Made by a program: the position numbers and the translations under genes | Assembly (NCBI RefSeq): GCF_014643255.1 | Contig: NZ_BMJI01000015.1 | Location: forward strand, 1 to 64,000 | Reading direction: 5' to 3' | Length of the DNA: 64,000 nt | Source: Tersicoccus solisilvae | GTDB taxonomy: Bacteria; Actinomycetota; Actinomycetes; Actinomycetales; Micrococcaceae | The notes under the pieces: generated by a model | Told to the model about the DNA's origin: nothing | Databases searched by the model: none | What the model saw: the letters and a program-made list of their open reading frames with translations, nothing else | Part shown: piece after piece, positions 36,356 to 44,884 of the stretch | Layout of the letters: each line of letters begins with the position of its first letter | Position numbering within the stretch: the stretch's first letter is position 1

Positions 36356-36958
36356 ATGAAAAGAGTGGTCTTCGTGCACGGGTCCGACGGCGCGGGAGCG
36401 GCCGCCTGGCCGGAGCAGCACCTGCTGGCGGGGCGGTGGGACTGCCTGTTCCTGCGCCGCAGCGGCCACGAGGTCGCCGGCCAGGTCCGGGAGCCCGACG
36501 TCGACGTCGATGCCGCCTCGATCCTGAGCCATCTGGCCGCCGCCGGCGGCGGTCACCTGGTGGCGCACGACGTGGGGGCGGTCAGCGCCCTGCTGGCCGC
36601 CGTCCGGCGCCCCGACCTGGTCAGGTCGCTCACCCTGTTCGAGCCGGCCGCCTTCGCCCTGACCCGAGACCTTTCCGTCACCGCGGCCCACCTGACGGCG
36701 GCGCAGCCCGCGATCCCGCCGGTGCCCGCCGCCCTCGTCGACCGCGACACGCGGCCCGACCTCGGCATCGTGCCCGGTGTCCCGACCCTCGTCGTCACCG
36801 GCGGCTGGGAGCCGCTCTACGAGGAGGTCGCGGGATTCCTCGCGTCCACCGGCGCCCGCCACGTCGTCGCCGGCCGGGACCACCGTCCGCAGGACGATGC
36901 CGAGGGGCACGCCGTGCTCACCGCGTTCCTCACCGGGACCGCGCGGGCCGCGGCGTGA
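36356..36958 (+). CDS. Small alpha/beta hydrolase-like protein
   Basis: A 200-residue protein opening with VVFVHGSDGAGAAAW, the first strand and oxyanion turn of an alpha/beta hydrolase. The nucleophile elbow reads AHDVGA, with Asp where most members have Ser, and a late GRDHRPQDD supplies a candidate catalytic His. It is smaller than most family members, with little or no cap domain. It may be an Asp-nucleophile enzyme or an inactive relative; the substrate is unknown. The ATG at 36356 has AAGGTGG upstream. The 112-base gap before it shows nothing notable. Confidence 0.7.
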   Translation: MKRVVFVHGSDGAGAAAWPEQHLLAGRWDCLFLRRSGHEVAGQVREPDVDVDAASILSHLAAAGGGHLVAHDVGAVSALLAAVRRPDLVRSLTLFEPAAFALTRDLSVTAAHLTAAQPAIPPVPAALVDRDTRPDLGIVPGVPTLVVTGGWEPLYEEVAGFLASTGARHVVAGRDHRPQDDAEGHAVLTAFLTGTARAAA

Positions 36959-37008
36959 CCCGCCGGCTCCCCGCGGGAATGTCCGCCGGCACCCGCGCGT
37001 TGGGATAA

Positions 37009-37024
37009 ACATGAAGCTTCAAGT
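37009..37024. promoter_or_regulatory. Palindrome over the VOC gene start codon
   Basis: ACATGAAGCTTCAAGT is a 16-base near-palindrome (one mismatched pair; central TGAAGCTTCA perfect) that contains the ATG, within a locally AT-rich patch. It could be an operator for a MarR- or HxlR-like repressor, or chance. Confidence 0.35.
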
Positions 37025-37883
37025 AAATGACCGTCTGCCCGACGACACCGCCATGGGCGTGCTCACCCTGCGCGCCGGTGACCTGCCCGCCCTGGTCGGC
37101 TACTACCAGGCCGCGCTCGGCCTGACCGAGGTCGCCTCCGACGCCGACGGCGTGCTGCTGGGCCGCGGCGGCGCCGGCCTGGTGCGGATCACCGACGGCC
37201 ACGGCCTGCGCCTGCCGTCCCGGTCCGAGGCCGGGCTGTTCCACACGGCCCTGCTGTTCGAGGACCGCAGTCAGCTGGCCGACACCGTCGCCGCGGCGCT
37301 GCGCCGCCCCGAGGGCCGGTACGTCGGCGCGCAGGATCACGCCGTGAGCCAGGCGTTCTACTTCCAGGACCCCGAGAACAACGGCATCGAGCTGTACTGG
37401 GACCGGCCGCGGGAGGCGTGGCACTGGCAGCACGACGCGGTGCACATGACCGTGGATCCGCTCGACGGGCGGGCGTTCCTGGACGAGCACGTCCGGCACG
37501 ACGAGCCGCAGGCGGACCCGGCGACGGTCGGGCACGTGCACCTGCAGGTCGGTGACGTCGCCACCGCGCACGACTTCTACGTCGGCGCCCTCGGGTTCGC
37601 GGCCACCGCCCGGCTGGGGGAGACCGCCCTGTTCGTCTCTGCGGGCGGGTACCACCACCACATGGCGATGAACGTGTGGAACAGCGCCGGTGCCGGTCCG
37701 CGGCGGGACACCCTGGGCCTCGGCCGGGTCGAGATCGCCGTGCCGTCCGACGCCGATGTCGCCGCCCTGCGCGAGCAGCTCGACGCGGCCGGCATCCCGG
37801 TCGCGGTGCAGGACCACGGGCGCGGCAACGCCCTCGTCTTCGCCGATCCGTGGCGGAACGAGCTGCGCGTCGCCGCCGCCTGA
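37011..37883 (+). CDS. VOC-family dioxygenase (CatE-like ring-cleavage type)
   Basis: A 290-residue protein with two vicinal-oxygen-chelate modules (about 14-135 and 163-285), like the CatE/catechol 2,3-dioxygenase family. Candidate metal ligands are the His of GHVHLQV, the His cluster YHHHMAMN and a Glu near the C-terminus (WRNELRV). DPENNGIELYWDRP is typical of this group. Members use Fe or Mn on catechols or quinones and are often induced by quinone or thiol stress; the substrate here is not known. A palindrome covers its start codon. Confidence 0.83.
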   Translation: MKLQVNDRLPDDTAMGVLTLRAGDLPALVGYYQAALGLTEVASDADGVLLGRGGAGLVRITDGHGLRLPSRSEAGLFHTALLFEDRSQLADTVAAALRRPEGRYVGAQDHAVSQAFYFQDPENNGIELYWDRPREAWHWQHDAVHMTVDPLDGRAFLDEHVRHDEPQADPATVGHVHLQVGDVATAHDFYVGALGFAATARLGETALFVSAGGYHHHMAMNVWNSAGAGPRRDTLGLGRVEIAVPSDADVAALREQLDAAGIPVAVQDHGRGNALVFADPWRNELRVAAA

Positions 37884-37934
37884 CCCCCACCGTCGACGTC
37901 ATCGGCGGCGTTGGCCTCCGGCGTCCGTCCCTTC

Positions 37935-37943
37935 TGGCATAAT
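37935..37943 (+). promoter_or_regulatory. Promoter of the rpsP operon
   Basis: TGGCATAAT is an extended -10 (TGN plus CATAAT), about 130 bases before rpsP. The core GGCATAATGGAC is nearly the same as the rplS promoter core GGCAGAATGGAC. Confidence 0.6.
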
Positions 37944-38075
37944 GGACGGGTACTCGGTGCGCCCGGCCCCTCTCAACCGGGCGGTCACCAGTCCCCAGAA
38001 CCCCACGGATCGGCCTGCCCCACGGGTGCGTCATACGGGTTCGACTTTCGACCAGCACAGGAGTGAGTCACACCA

Positions 38076-38492
38076 GTGGCCGTCAAGATTCGCCTCAAGC
38101 GCATGGGCAAGATCCGTGCCCCCTACTACCGCATCGTCGTCGCCGACTCCCGCACCAAGCGGGACGGTCGCGCGATCGAGGAGATCGGCAAGTACCACCC
38201 GACCGAGAACCCCTCGTTCATCGAGGTCGACTCGGATCGCGCGCAGTACTGGCTGGGCGTCGGCGCGCAGCCGACCGAGCAGGTCCTCGCCATCCTCAAG
38301 GTCACCGGTGACTGGCAGAAGTTCAAGGGTCTGCCCGGCGCCGAGGGCCGGCTGAAGACCCGCGAGGGCAAGGCCGCCTTCGTGGCCCCCGAGAAGAACT
38401 CGGTCATCATCCCCGAGTCCAAGAAGGCTCCCGAGGCGCCCGCCGCCGAGGCTCCCGCCGAGACCGCCGAATCGGCTGACGCGGACCAGTGA
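38076..38492 (+). CDS. rpsP: 30S ribosomal protein S16
   Basis: S16 (138 residues) helps 30S assembly. The core ([24 protein letters not shown], then [13 protein letters not shown]) is canonical; the last 40 residues are an Ala/Glu-rich extension seen in many actinobacterial S16 proteins. It starts with GTG and overlaps khpA by four bases. The order rpsP-khpA-rimM-trmD-rplS is the conserved operon. Confidence 0.96.
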   Translation: MAVKIRLKRMGKIRAPYYRIVVADSRTKRDGRAIEEIGKYHPTENPSFIEVDSDRAQYWLGVGAQPTEQVLAILKVTGDWQKFKGLPGAEGRLKTREGKAAFVAPEKNSVIIPESKKAPEAPAAEAPAETAESADADQ

Positions 38493-38737
38493 GCGTCCTT
38501 CCGGAAGCGCTCGAGCACCTCGTGCGCGGCATCGTCGACAGCCCCGACGACGTCAACGTCACCGCGAAGAACAACCGTCGCGGTGAGACCCTCGAGGTCC
38601 GGGTGCACCCGGACGACCTCGGCCGGGTCATCGGCCGGCAGGGCCGGACGGCGCGTGCGCTGCGCACCGTCGTGTCCGCCCTGGAGGGCGGCGACGACGT
38701 GCGTGTCGACGTCGTCGACACCGACCGTCGCCGCTGA
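38489..38737 (+). CDS. khpA: KH-domain RNA-binding protein KhpA
   Basis: An 82-residue single type-II KH protein with the RNA-binding GXXG loop in [13 protein letters not shown]. KhpA pairs with KhpB in many Gram-positives and affects sRNA and cell-division control; no khpB is seen in this window. The GTG start overlaps rpsP (GTGA). A hairpin follows, 36 bases after its stop. Confidence 0.92.
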   Translation: MSVLPEALEHLVRGIVDSPDDVNVTAKNNRRGETLEVRVHPDDLGRVIGRQGRTARALRTVVSALEGGDDVRVDVVDTDRRR

Positions 38738-38773
38738 GCACCACGGAATCGTGCTCGACACCGAGCAGTGCAC

Positions 38774-38805
38774 GGCCCCGCCGCTCCCCACCGAGCGGCG
38801 GGGCC
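38774..38805 (+). terminator. Hairpin between khpA and rimM
   Basis: A 12-bp perfect inverted repeat (arms 38774-38785 and 38794-38805) followed by GCGCTGTTT. It may partly end the rpsP-khpA transcript and so lower rimM-trmD expression relative to S16. Confidence 0.65.
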
Positions 38806-38908
38806 GCGCTGTTTCCCGGCCTTCCCGGCCGTGACCCCCGACACCGGCGTTCCGCCGGTGCATTCGTCTGCGCCGGCTCTCGGCGACCCCACGGAAGGCA
38901 GGCCCACA

Positions 38909-39529
38909 GTGCAGGTGCGCATCGCCCGGATCGGTAGACCCCACGGCATCCGGGGCGAGGTGACCGCCGAGGTGCTGACCGACGATCCCGAGAACCGGTT
39001 CGTTCCCGGGGCCGTGCTCGAGGTCGAGGCGGCCGGCTCGGACAGCGCCGACGGTCCGCTGACCGTCCGATCCGCCCGCTGGAACAAGGGCATCCTGCTG
39101 CTCGGCTTCGACGAGGTCGACGACCGCAACCAGGCCGAGCGCCTGCGCGGAGCGCGCCTGCTGCTGGACACCGAGGAGGACGAGGGCGACGACGACGCCT
39201 GGTACGAGCACGAGCTCGTCGATCTGGACGTCGTGCTCGCCGCGGACGACGCCGACGACGCGGGGGAGCGCGGCCGGCGGATCGGCCGGGTCATGGCGCT
39301 GCAGACCATGCCCGCCCAGGACCTGCTCGTCATCGAGCTGACCGACGGGCGGGAGGTGCTCGTGCCGTTCGTCGAGCAGATCGTGCCGACCGTCGACCTC
39401 GAGGCGCGCCGCGTGATCCTCACCCCGCCCCCGGGCCTGCTGGAGCTGAACACGGCCGACGCCGCCGAGGAAACGGCTGGCGGGCAGGCGCCCGGCGACG
39501 TGGGCCCCGACCGCGACGGGTCGGCCTGA
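38909..39529 (+). CDS. rimM: Ribosome maturation factor RimM
   Basis: RimM binds S19 and aids maturation of the 30S head. The 206-residue protein has the N-terminal RIARIGRPHGIRGEV and the central WYEHELVDLDV PRC-barrel start. The last 30 residues are an acidic Ala/Gly tail. The GTG at 38909 has GGAAGG ten bases upstream; a second GTG two codons later is an alternative. trmD begins three bases after its stop codon. Confidence 0.93.
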   Translation: MQVRIARIGRPHGIRGEVTAEVLTDDPENRFVPGAVLEVEAAGSDSADGPLTVRSARWNKGILLLGFDEVDDRNQAERLRGARLLLDTEEDEGDDDAWYEHELVDLDVVLAADDADDAGERGRRIGRVMALQTMPAQDLLVIELTDGREVLVPFVEQIVPTVDLEARRVILTPPPGLLELNTADAAEETAGGQAPGDVGPDRDGSA

Positions 39530-39532
39530 GAC

Positions 39533-40267
39533 GTGCGCATCGACGTCGTCAGCATCTTCCCCGAGTACCTGGCCGCCCTCGACCTGTCCCTGATCGGCAA
39601 GGCGCGCGCGTCGGGTCTACTCGACCTGACCGTCCATGACCTGCGGGACTTCACCACCGACCGGCACCGCACCGTCGACGACACCCCGTACGGCGGGGGC
39701 GCCGGCATGGTGATGAAGCCCGAGCCGTGGGCGCAGGCGCTGACCGCCGTGCTCGACGGCGAGGGCGGCGCCGCGGACCCGGGCGGCACCACCGCGGGGG
39801 ACCAGCGACGTCCGGTGCTGATCATCCCGTCGCCCGCGGGCGAGGTGTTCCGGCAGGCCACCGCGCACGAGCTGGCGGAGACCGACCATCTGGTGTTCGC
39901 CTGCGGGCGGTACGAGGGCATCGACGAGCGCGTCGCGCTCTGGGCCGCCGAGCGGTTCGACGTCCGTCCGATGAGCATCGGCGACTACGTGCTCAACGGC
40001 GGCGAGGTGGCGACCCTGGCGATGGTGGAGGCCATCGTCCGGCTCATCCCCGGCGTCATCGGCAACCCGGGGTCGCTGACCGAGGAGTCGCACGCCGACG
40101 GGCTGCTCGAGTACCCGATGTACACCAAGCCGGCGAGCTGGCGCGGCCTGGACGTGCCCGACGTGCTGCTCAGCGGCGACCACGGCCGGATCGCGCGCTG
40201 GCGGCACGAGCAGCAGCTCACCCGCACCGCCGAGCGCCGTCCGGATCTGCTGCCGCCTCCCGCCTGA
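39533..40267 (+). CDS. trmD: tRNA (guanine37-N1)-methyltransferase
   Basis: TrmD makes m1G37 in tRNAs reading CNN codons and so prevents frameshifting. The 244-residue SPOUT protein has [11 protein letters not shown] at its start, [16 protein letters not shown], the knot segment [11 protein letters not shown] and [13 protein letters not shown]. The GTG start lies three bases after rimM. A 12-residue Gly/Ala insert before [11 protein letters not shown] is the only oddity. Confidence 0.95.
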   Translation: MRIDVVSIFPEYLAALDLSLIGKARASGLLDLTVHDLRDFTTDRHRTVDDTPYGGGAGMVMKPEPWAQALTAVLDGEGGAADPGGTTAGDQRRPVLIIPSPAGEVFRQATAHELAETDHLVFACGRYEGIDERVALWAAERFDVRPMSIGDYVLNGGEVATLAMVEAIVRLIPGVIGNPGSLTEESHADGLLEYPMYTKPASWRGLDVPDVLLSGDHGRIARWRHEQQLTRTAERRPDLLPPPA

Positions 40268-40287
40268 CGTGCCGCGGGCGCGCCGAT

Positions 40288-40297
40288 GTGGCAGAAT
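40288..40297 (+). promoter_or_regulatory. rplS promoter core
   Basis: CAGAAT (40292-40297) within TGTGGCAGAATGGACAG resembles the rpsP promoter core and gives rplS its own start site, about 175 bases before the gene. No clear -35 at standard spacing. Confidence 0.55.
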
Positions 40298-40299
40298 GG

Positions 40300-40477
40300 A
40301 CAGCTGTGCCGGCTGGGCGCGCGCCTGCCACAGGGGGAGCGACGCCGACAGCTCGGCACGCGCGTGCGCCCGACGGGCCGCGCGTCCCCTCACCTCGCGG
40401 CACAGCACCGGCCCTCGGGTCCGCCGTGCCGCACCGATCCACGTGGATGACCTGTGGCGTTCACCAGGAGATGCAGC
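40300..40477 (+). other. Structured rplS leader
   Basis: About 175 bases of untranslated leader. It can form a 9-bp closing helix (40303-40311 with 40398-40406), a small hairpin GCCGA-CAGC-TCGGC (40344-40357), and a perfect 12-base palindrome ATCCACGTGGAT (40437-40448) just ahead of the AGGAG ribosome site. It could host L19 autoregulation; it does not match a leader family I can name. Confidence 0.45.
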
Positions 40478-40819
40478 ATGCACATCCTCGACTCCGTCGA
40501 TTCCGCGTCCCTGCGCACCGACGTCCCGGACTTCCGTCCCGGTGACACGCTGAAGGTGCACGTCAACATCGTCGAAGGCAACCGCAGCCGCGTGCAGGTC
40601 TTCCAGGGCTTCGTCGTCGGCCGCCAGGGCCACGGCATCCGCGAGACCTTCACCGTCCGCAAGGTCAGCTTCGGTGTCGGCGTCGAGCGTACCTTCCCGG
40701 TGCACTCGCCCGTCATCGACAAGATCGAGCTCGTCACCCGCGGTGACGTGCGCCGCGCGAAGCTCTACTACATGCGCGATCGCCACGGCAAGGCCGCGAA
40801 GATCCGCGAGAAGCGCTGA
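40478..40819 (+). CDS. rplS: 50S ribosomal protein L19
   Basis: L19 (113 residues) sits at the 30S-50S interface. Core segments [30 protein letters not shown] and [13 protein letters not shown] are canonical. The ATG at 40478 is set by AGGAG (40466-40470) with seven-base spacing. It follows trmD after a 210-base gap with its own promoter and leader. Confidence 0.96.
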   Translation: MHILDSVDSASLRTDVPDFRPGDTLKVHVNIVEGNRSRVQVFQGFVVGRQGHGIRETFTVRKVSFGVGVERTFPVHSPVIDKIELVTRGDVRRAKLYYMRDRHGKAAKIREKR

Positions 40820-40889
40820 CCACCCCTTCCGGGATGTCCCCCGCCGTGCGGTGGGCCGCACCGGTCATGCCGGCCCCACCGGGGGCGGC

Positions 40890-41546
40890 ATGAGCGCGAC
40901 GAGACGCCAGTCCCTGAGGGGCTGGCGTTTCGTGCTCGTGGGGGTGCTCGCGGTCGTCCTGCTCAGCTGTCTCCTGCGCGCCTTCGTGCTCGAGGTGTAC
41001 ACGATCCCCTCGGCCTCGATGGAACCCGGCCTCGCGCCGGGGGACCGCATCGCCGTCGCCCGGGTGGGTGTCGCGCCCTGGCACCGGGGCGATGTGGTGG
41101 TCTTCGACGGCCGGGGAAGCCTGGATCCCTACCGCAGCACCGACCCCGCCTGGCTGCAGGCGCTGGCCGGGGTGGGGCAGTTCCTCGGGCTGGTCGGCAG
41201 TCCCACCGTCCACGTCAAGCGCATCGTCGGGCTGCCCGGCGACCAGGTCAGCTGCTGCGGCACCGACGGCCGCGTGCGGCTGAACGGACAGCCGGTCACC
41301 GAGCGGTACCTCGCCCCGGGCACCGCGCCCAGCACCACCCGGTTCGACGTCGTGGTACCCGCGGGCAGCGTGTGGCTGCTCGGGGACAACCGGGGAGACT
41401 CCTACGACTCCCGGGCGCTGCTCGGGGCACCCGGCGGGGGCATGGTGGCGATGGACCGTATCATTGGCACGCCGGTGGCGCGGGTCTGGCCGCTGGACCG
41501 GGCCGGGGCCCTGGAACGGATCCAGCTCGGACCCAGCCCCGGGTGA
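40890..41546 (+). CDS. lepB: Signal peptidase I (first of two)
   Basis: Type I signal peptidase removes signal peptides from secreted proteins outside the membrane. The 218-residue protein has one membrane helix (about 12-33), catalytic Ser43 in IPSASMEPG and Lys110 in VKRIVGLPGD, plus the GDNRGDSYDSR box. A second signal peptidase gene follows 54 bases downstream. This copy is short, without a long cytoplasmic N-terminus. Confidence 0.93.
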   Translation: MSATRRQSLRGWRFVLVGVLAVVLLSCLLRAFVLEVYTIPSASMEPGLAPGDRIAVARVGVAPWHRGDVVVFDGRGSLDPYRSTDPAWLQALAGVGQFLGLVGSPTVHVKRIVGLPGDQVSCCGTDGRVRLNGQPVTERYLAPGTAPSTTRFDVVVPAGSVWLLGDNRGDSYDSRALLGAPGGGMVAMDRIIGTPVARVWPLDRAGALERIQLGPSPG

Positions 41547-41600
41547 GACGGTGGCCCGCGAGGCCAGGCAGCCGAGAACATCAGGGAGCGGAAGCAGCGA

Positions 41601-42539
41601 GTGAGCAGCAGCGACAACGAGAACGAGCGGCGGCCACGGGGCCGGCACACCGGTGAGCCGGTGCGGGGCCGGGACGGCGAACCGGGAACCGCGACGGGCG
41701 CGGACGAGGCCGCTGTGCACGGCGGCGCGGCCGCCGCGCGCGACGGCCACCGGCCGACCGTCGGTCAGCGGCTGCGCCACCTGGCGGCCGGCCGCCGCGC
41801 CGACGGCACCCGCCCGTCCGGGGGCGCCTCGTTCGCCCGGGAGGTGGCCGGCATCGTCGTCGTCGCTCTGGTGCTCTCGTTCCTGATCAAGACCTTTCTG
41901 TTCCGGGCCTATTTCATTCCGTCCCAGTCGATGGAGCAGACCCTGCTCGTGGACGACCGGATCTTCGTCAACCTGCTGGTGCCGAAGGTGGCCGAACTGC
42001 ACCGCGGCGACATCGTCGTGTTCAAGGACACCAACGGCTGGCTGGAGAACGAGCCGATCGCCCGCAGCGGGGGCCGCAGCCCCCTGACCGACGTGCTGGT
42101 GTTCCTCGGCCTCGCGCCGGACGACTCGCAGCAGCACCTGGTCAAGCGCGTGATCGGCATGCCGGGCGACCACGTGACCTGCTGCGACGCGCAGGGTCGG
42201 CTGACCGTCAACGGCGCCTCGATCACCGAGCCGTACGTGAACGCCGGTGCCGCGCCGTCGGACACCAGGTTCGACATCACCGTGCCCGAGGGCCGGCTGT
42301 GGGTGATGGGTGACAACCGGGGCAACTCCGCCGACTCCCGGGCCCACGTGCCCTCCGCCGCCCAGCCGGACGCGCAACCGTTCGTGAGCATCGACGACGT
42401 CGAGGGCACGGCCACGGTCATCGCCTGGCCCCTGAACCGCATGCGCGTCCTCGAGAACGACCAGGACGTGTTCGCCACCGTGCCCAGCCCCAGCTCCTCC
42501 GCCAGCCCCCGGCCGACGGTGACGACGTCCGGTCGGTGA
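41601..42539 (+). CDS. lepB: Signal peptidase I (second of two)
   Basis: A second type I signal peptidase of 312 residues. An 80-residue disordered, charged cytoplasmic N-terminus precedes one membrane helix (about 82-101); catalytic Ser110 lies in PSQSMEQTL and Lys182 in VKRVIGMPGD. It has GDNRGNSADSRAH and a Ser/Pro-rich end. Tandem lepB paralogues between rplS and rnhB are common in actinobacteria; division of substrates between them is unknown. rnhB starts four bases after its stop. Confidence 0.94.
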   Translation: MSSSDNENERRPRGRHTGEPVRGRDGEPGTATGADEAAVHGGAAAARDGHRPTVGQRLRHLAAGRRADGTRPSGGASFAREVAGIVVVALVLSFLIKTFLFRAYFIPSQSMEQTLLVDDRIFVNLLVPKVAELHRGDIVVFKDTNGWLENEPIARSGGRSPLTDVLVFLGLAPDDSQQHLVKRVIGMPGDHVTCCDAQGRLTVNGASITEPYVNAGAAPSDTRFDITVPEGRLWVMGDNRGNSADSRAHVPSAAQPDAQPFVSIDDVEGTATVIAWPLNRMRVLENDQDVFATVPSPSSSASPRPTVTTSGR

Positions 42540-42543
42540 CACG

Positions 42544-43374
42544 GTGGTCGTCAAGCGTCCCAGTCTGCGCGTCGAGCGTTCCCTCGCCGGTCCCGGCTGC
42601 CGCCTCGTCGCCGGCATCGACGAGGTCGGGCGTGGCGCCCTCGCCGGACCCGTCGCGGCCGGCGTGGTCGTCATCGACGCCCACACCCAGCGCGCCCTGA
42701 CCGGCGTCGCGGACAGCAAACTGCTCAGTCACCAGCGCCGCGTCGACCTGGTGCCGCGGATCCGCCGGTGGGCGGTCGGCAGCGCCGTCGGGATGGCCAC
42801 GGCCGCCGAGGTGGACGCCCTCGGGCTGACCCATGCCCTCCGGCTGGCCGGGCTGCGGGCCCTGCACGTCCTGGCCGACGACGGCATCGTGCCCGACCTG
42901 GTCCTGATGGACGGCAACCACAACTGGTTGCGCCGGCCCGAGCCCACCCTGCTGGACGCGCTGGTGCCGGACGACGGCGACCTCGACGTCGCTCCCGTGC
43001 CGCCGGGGCCGCACGGCTCCACCGCGGTCGCTGCCGCGGACCCCACCGTGCTCACCCGCATCAAGGCGGATCTGACCTGCACCAGCGTCGCCGCGGCGTC
43101 CGTGCTGGCCAAGGTGGAACGGGACCTGCTGATGATCGAGGCGGCCGAGCGGTATCCGGATTTCGGCTGGGAGATCAACAAGGGCTATGCGACGCCGTCG
43201 CACCGCGCCGCGATCGACGCCGTGGGCCCGAGCGAGCTGCACCGCCGCACGTGGCGGCTCGGCTCCCTGCCCGGCGCGGGCGAGGCCACGGCGGACGGCG
43301 ACGAGGGCGCATTCGGGGACGCCCCGGTGGAGGACACCGCCGACGCCGACGCCGGCCTGTTCGCCCGAAGCTGA
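42544..43374 (+). CDS. rnhB: Ribonuclease HII
   Basis: RNase HII removes ribonucleotides from DNA and RNA primers. The 276-residue protein has the catalytic pair Asp26/Glu27 in AGIDEVGRGALAGPV, LMDGNHNWL with another acidic ligand, and the GYATPSH segment. An acidic Gly/Ala/Asp-rich C-terminal extension of about 40 residues is present. The GTG start lies four bases after lepB, and DUF2469 follows as is usual. Confidence 0.94.
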   Translation: MVVKRPSLRVERSLAGPGCRLVAGIDEVGRGALAGPVAAGVVVIDAHTQRALTGVADSKLLSHQRRVDLVPRIRRWAVGSAVGMATAAEVDALGLTHALRLAGLRALHVLADDGIVPDLVLMDGNHNWLRRPEPTLLDALVPDDGDLDVAPVPPGPHGSTAVAAADPTVLTRIKADLTCTSVAAASVLAKVERDLLMIEAAERYPDFGWEINKGYATPSHRAAIDAVGPSELHRRTWRLGSLPGAGEATADGDEGAFGDAPVEDTADADAGLFARS

Positions 43375-43440
43375 CGCTCCGAGTCGTGCCCGTCGGCCTC
43401 CGCCTGCCGCATTCGCCGGGGCGTGGGAGAAGATGGAGCC

Positions 43441-43749
43441 ATGAGCGCTGAGGACCTCGAGAACTACGAGACCGACATGGAGCTGGCCCTGTACCGCGAG
43501 TACCGGGACGTGGTCGGGCTGTTCAGCTACGTCGTGGAGACCGAGCGCCGCTTCTACCTCGCCAATCACGTCGACCTGCAGACCCGCTCTGCCGACGGTG
43601 AGGTCTACTTCGACCTCACGCTGACGGACGCGTGGGTGTGGGACGTGTACCGGTCGGCCCGGTTCGTCAAGAAGGTCCGTGTGATCACCTTCAAGGACGT
43701 CAACGTCGAGGAGCTGACCAAGACGGACGACCTGCAGCTGCCGGACTGA
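43441..43749 (+). CDS. DUF2469 family protein
   Basis: A 102-residue actinobacterial protein, nearly invariant across the phylum: SAEDLENYETDMELALYREY at its start and FVKKVRVITFKDVNVEEL near the end. Function unknown; it always travels with rnhB. The start is the ATG at 43441, although the frame is open six codons upstream. GAGAAGAT six bases before the ATG resembles a leaderless-type -10. Confidence 0.93.
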   Translation: MSAEDLENYETDMELALYREYRDVVGLFSYVVETERRFYLANHVDLQTRSADGEVYFDLTLTDAWVWDVYRSARFVKKVRVITFKDVNVEELTKTDDLQLPD

Positions 43750-43793
43750 GGCGGCGTCCGGGCGCGGGCTCCCTCTCGGGTAGCGTCACCGGC

Positions 43794-44765
43794 ATGAACC
43801 TCGACCGCGTCCGCCCTGAACTGCGGGGACCCGTCCGGCGCCTGCCCCCGCTCGGCCTCCAGTACCCCTGGCTCCGCCGACTCGTCCGCTGGGCCCAGCC
43901 CCGGTTCACGCCCGGGGCGGTCGGCGACGGCGTGGCGGTCGAGACCAGGACGACGCCGAGTGGCGTTCCGCTGCGCGTCTACCGGCCGCTGGATCCGGAT
44001 ACCCCCGCCTCGGGTCCGCGGCCGGGTCTGCTGTGGATCCACGGCGGCGGGCTGGTGATCGGCGACCCGATCATGGACGACCCGCTGTGTGCCGGCTTCG
44101 TCCGCGCCACCGGGGCGGTGGTCGTCTCCGTCGACTACCGGTTGGCGCCCGAGCGTCCGTTCCCTGCCGGTCTCGACGATGTGGCGGCCGGGTGGGCGTG
44201 GTTCGGGGAAGCCGCGGCCGGCCTCGGCGTCGACCGCGGCCGGATCGCCGTCGGCGGCCAGAGCGCCGGCGGGGGGCTGGCCGCGGCCCTGGCCCAGCGG
44301 CTGCGGGACGCCGAACCGGCGCCCGAGCGGCGCCCGGTCGCCCAGCTGCTGTTGTGTCCCATGCTCGACGACCGCACCGCCGCCCGGACGGAGCTGGACG
44401 CGGTGCGCCACCGCGCGTGGACCAACCGACAGAATCGCTTCGGCTGGGGCGCGTACCTCGGAACCACACCGGGCGCGCCGGACGCCGTGGTGCCGGCGTA
44501 CGCCGTCCCGGCTCGTCGGGAACGGCTGGACGGCCTCCCGCCGGCCTGGATCGGCGTCGGCGACATCGACCTCTTCCGCGAGGAGGACGAGGCCTACGCC
44601 GCCCGGCTGGCGGACGCGGCAGTCCGCTGCGAGCTCGTGATCGTGCCCGGGGCACCCCACGGCTTCGAGTCGTGGGCGGCGGACACACCGATCGCCCGCG
44701 AGTTCCTCGCGCGGGCCGGCGCCTGGCTGCGCGACGCGCTGGTGGGTGATCCGCTGCCCGACTGA
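43794..44765 (+). CDS. Alpha/beta hydrolase of the hormone-sensitive-lipase family
   Basis: A 323-residue esterase/lipase-like protein. The HGGG oxyanion motif (in WIHGGGLVIGD), the nucleophile elbow GQSAGG and a C-terminal GAPHGFE with the catalytic His are all in place, as is DYRLAPERPFPA, typical of the HSL/family IV group. It lacks a signal peptide. The natural ester is unknown. It is inserted between DUF2469 and yraN. TAGCGT (43781-43786) ends seven bases before the ATG with no ribosome site, so the mRNA is probably leaderless. Confidence 0.87.
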   Translation: MNLDRVRPELRGPVRRLPPLGLQYPWLRRLVRWAQPRFTPGAVGDGVAVETRTTPSGVPLRVYRPLDPDTPASGPRPGLLWIHGGGLVIGDPIMDDPLCAGFVRATGAVVVSVDYRLAPERPFPAGLDDVAAGWAWFGEAAAGLGVDRGRIAVGGQSAGGGLAAALAQRLRDAEPAPERRPVAQLLLCPMLDDRTAARTELDAVRHRAWTNRQNRFGWGAYLGTTPGAPDAVVPAYAVPARRERLDGLPPAWIGVGDIDLFREEDEAYAARLADAAVRCELVIVPGAPHGFESWAADTPIAREFLARAGAWLRDALVGDPLPD

Positions 44766-44884
44766 GTCGGCGGGCCGGCTTCTCCCTCCCCAACCCACGC
44801 CGCCGGGCTCGTCATCCACATCCGCGGGAGCGCCCGTCGCCGTCGTCGCCGCGCCCGACGATCGTTGGTCGTGGAGGTGGACGC

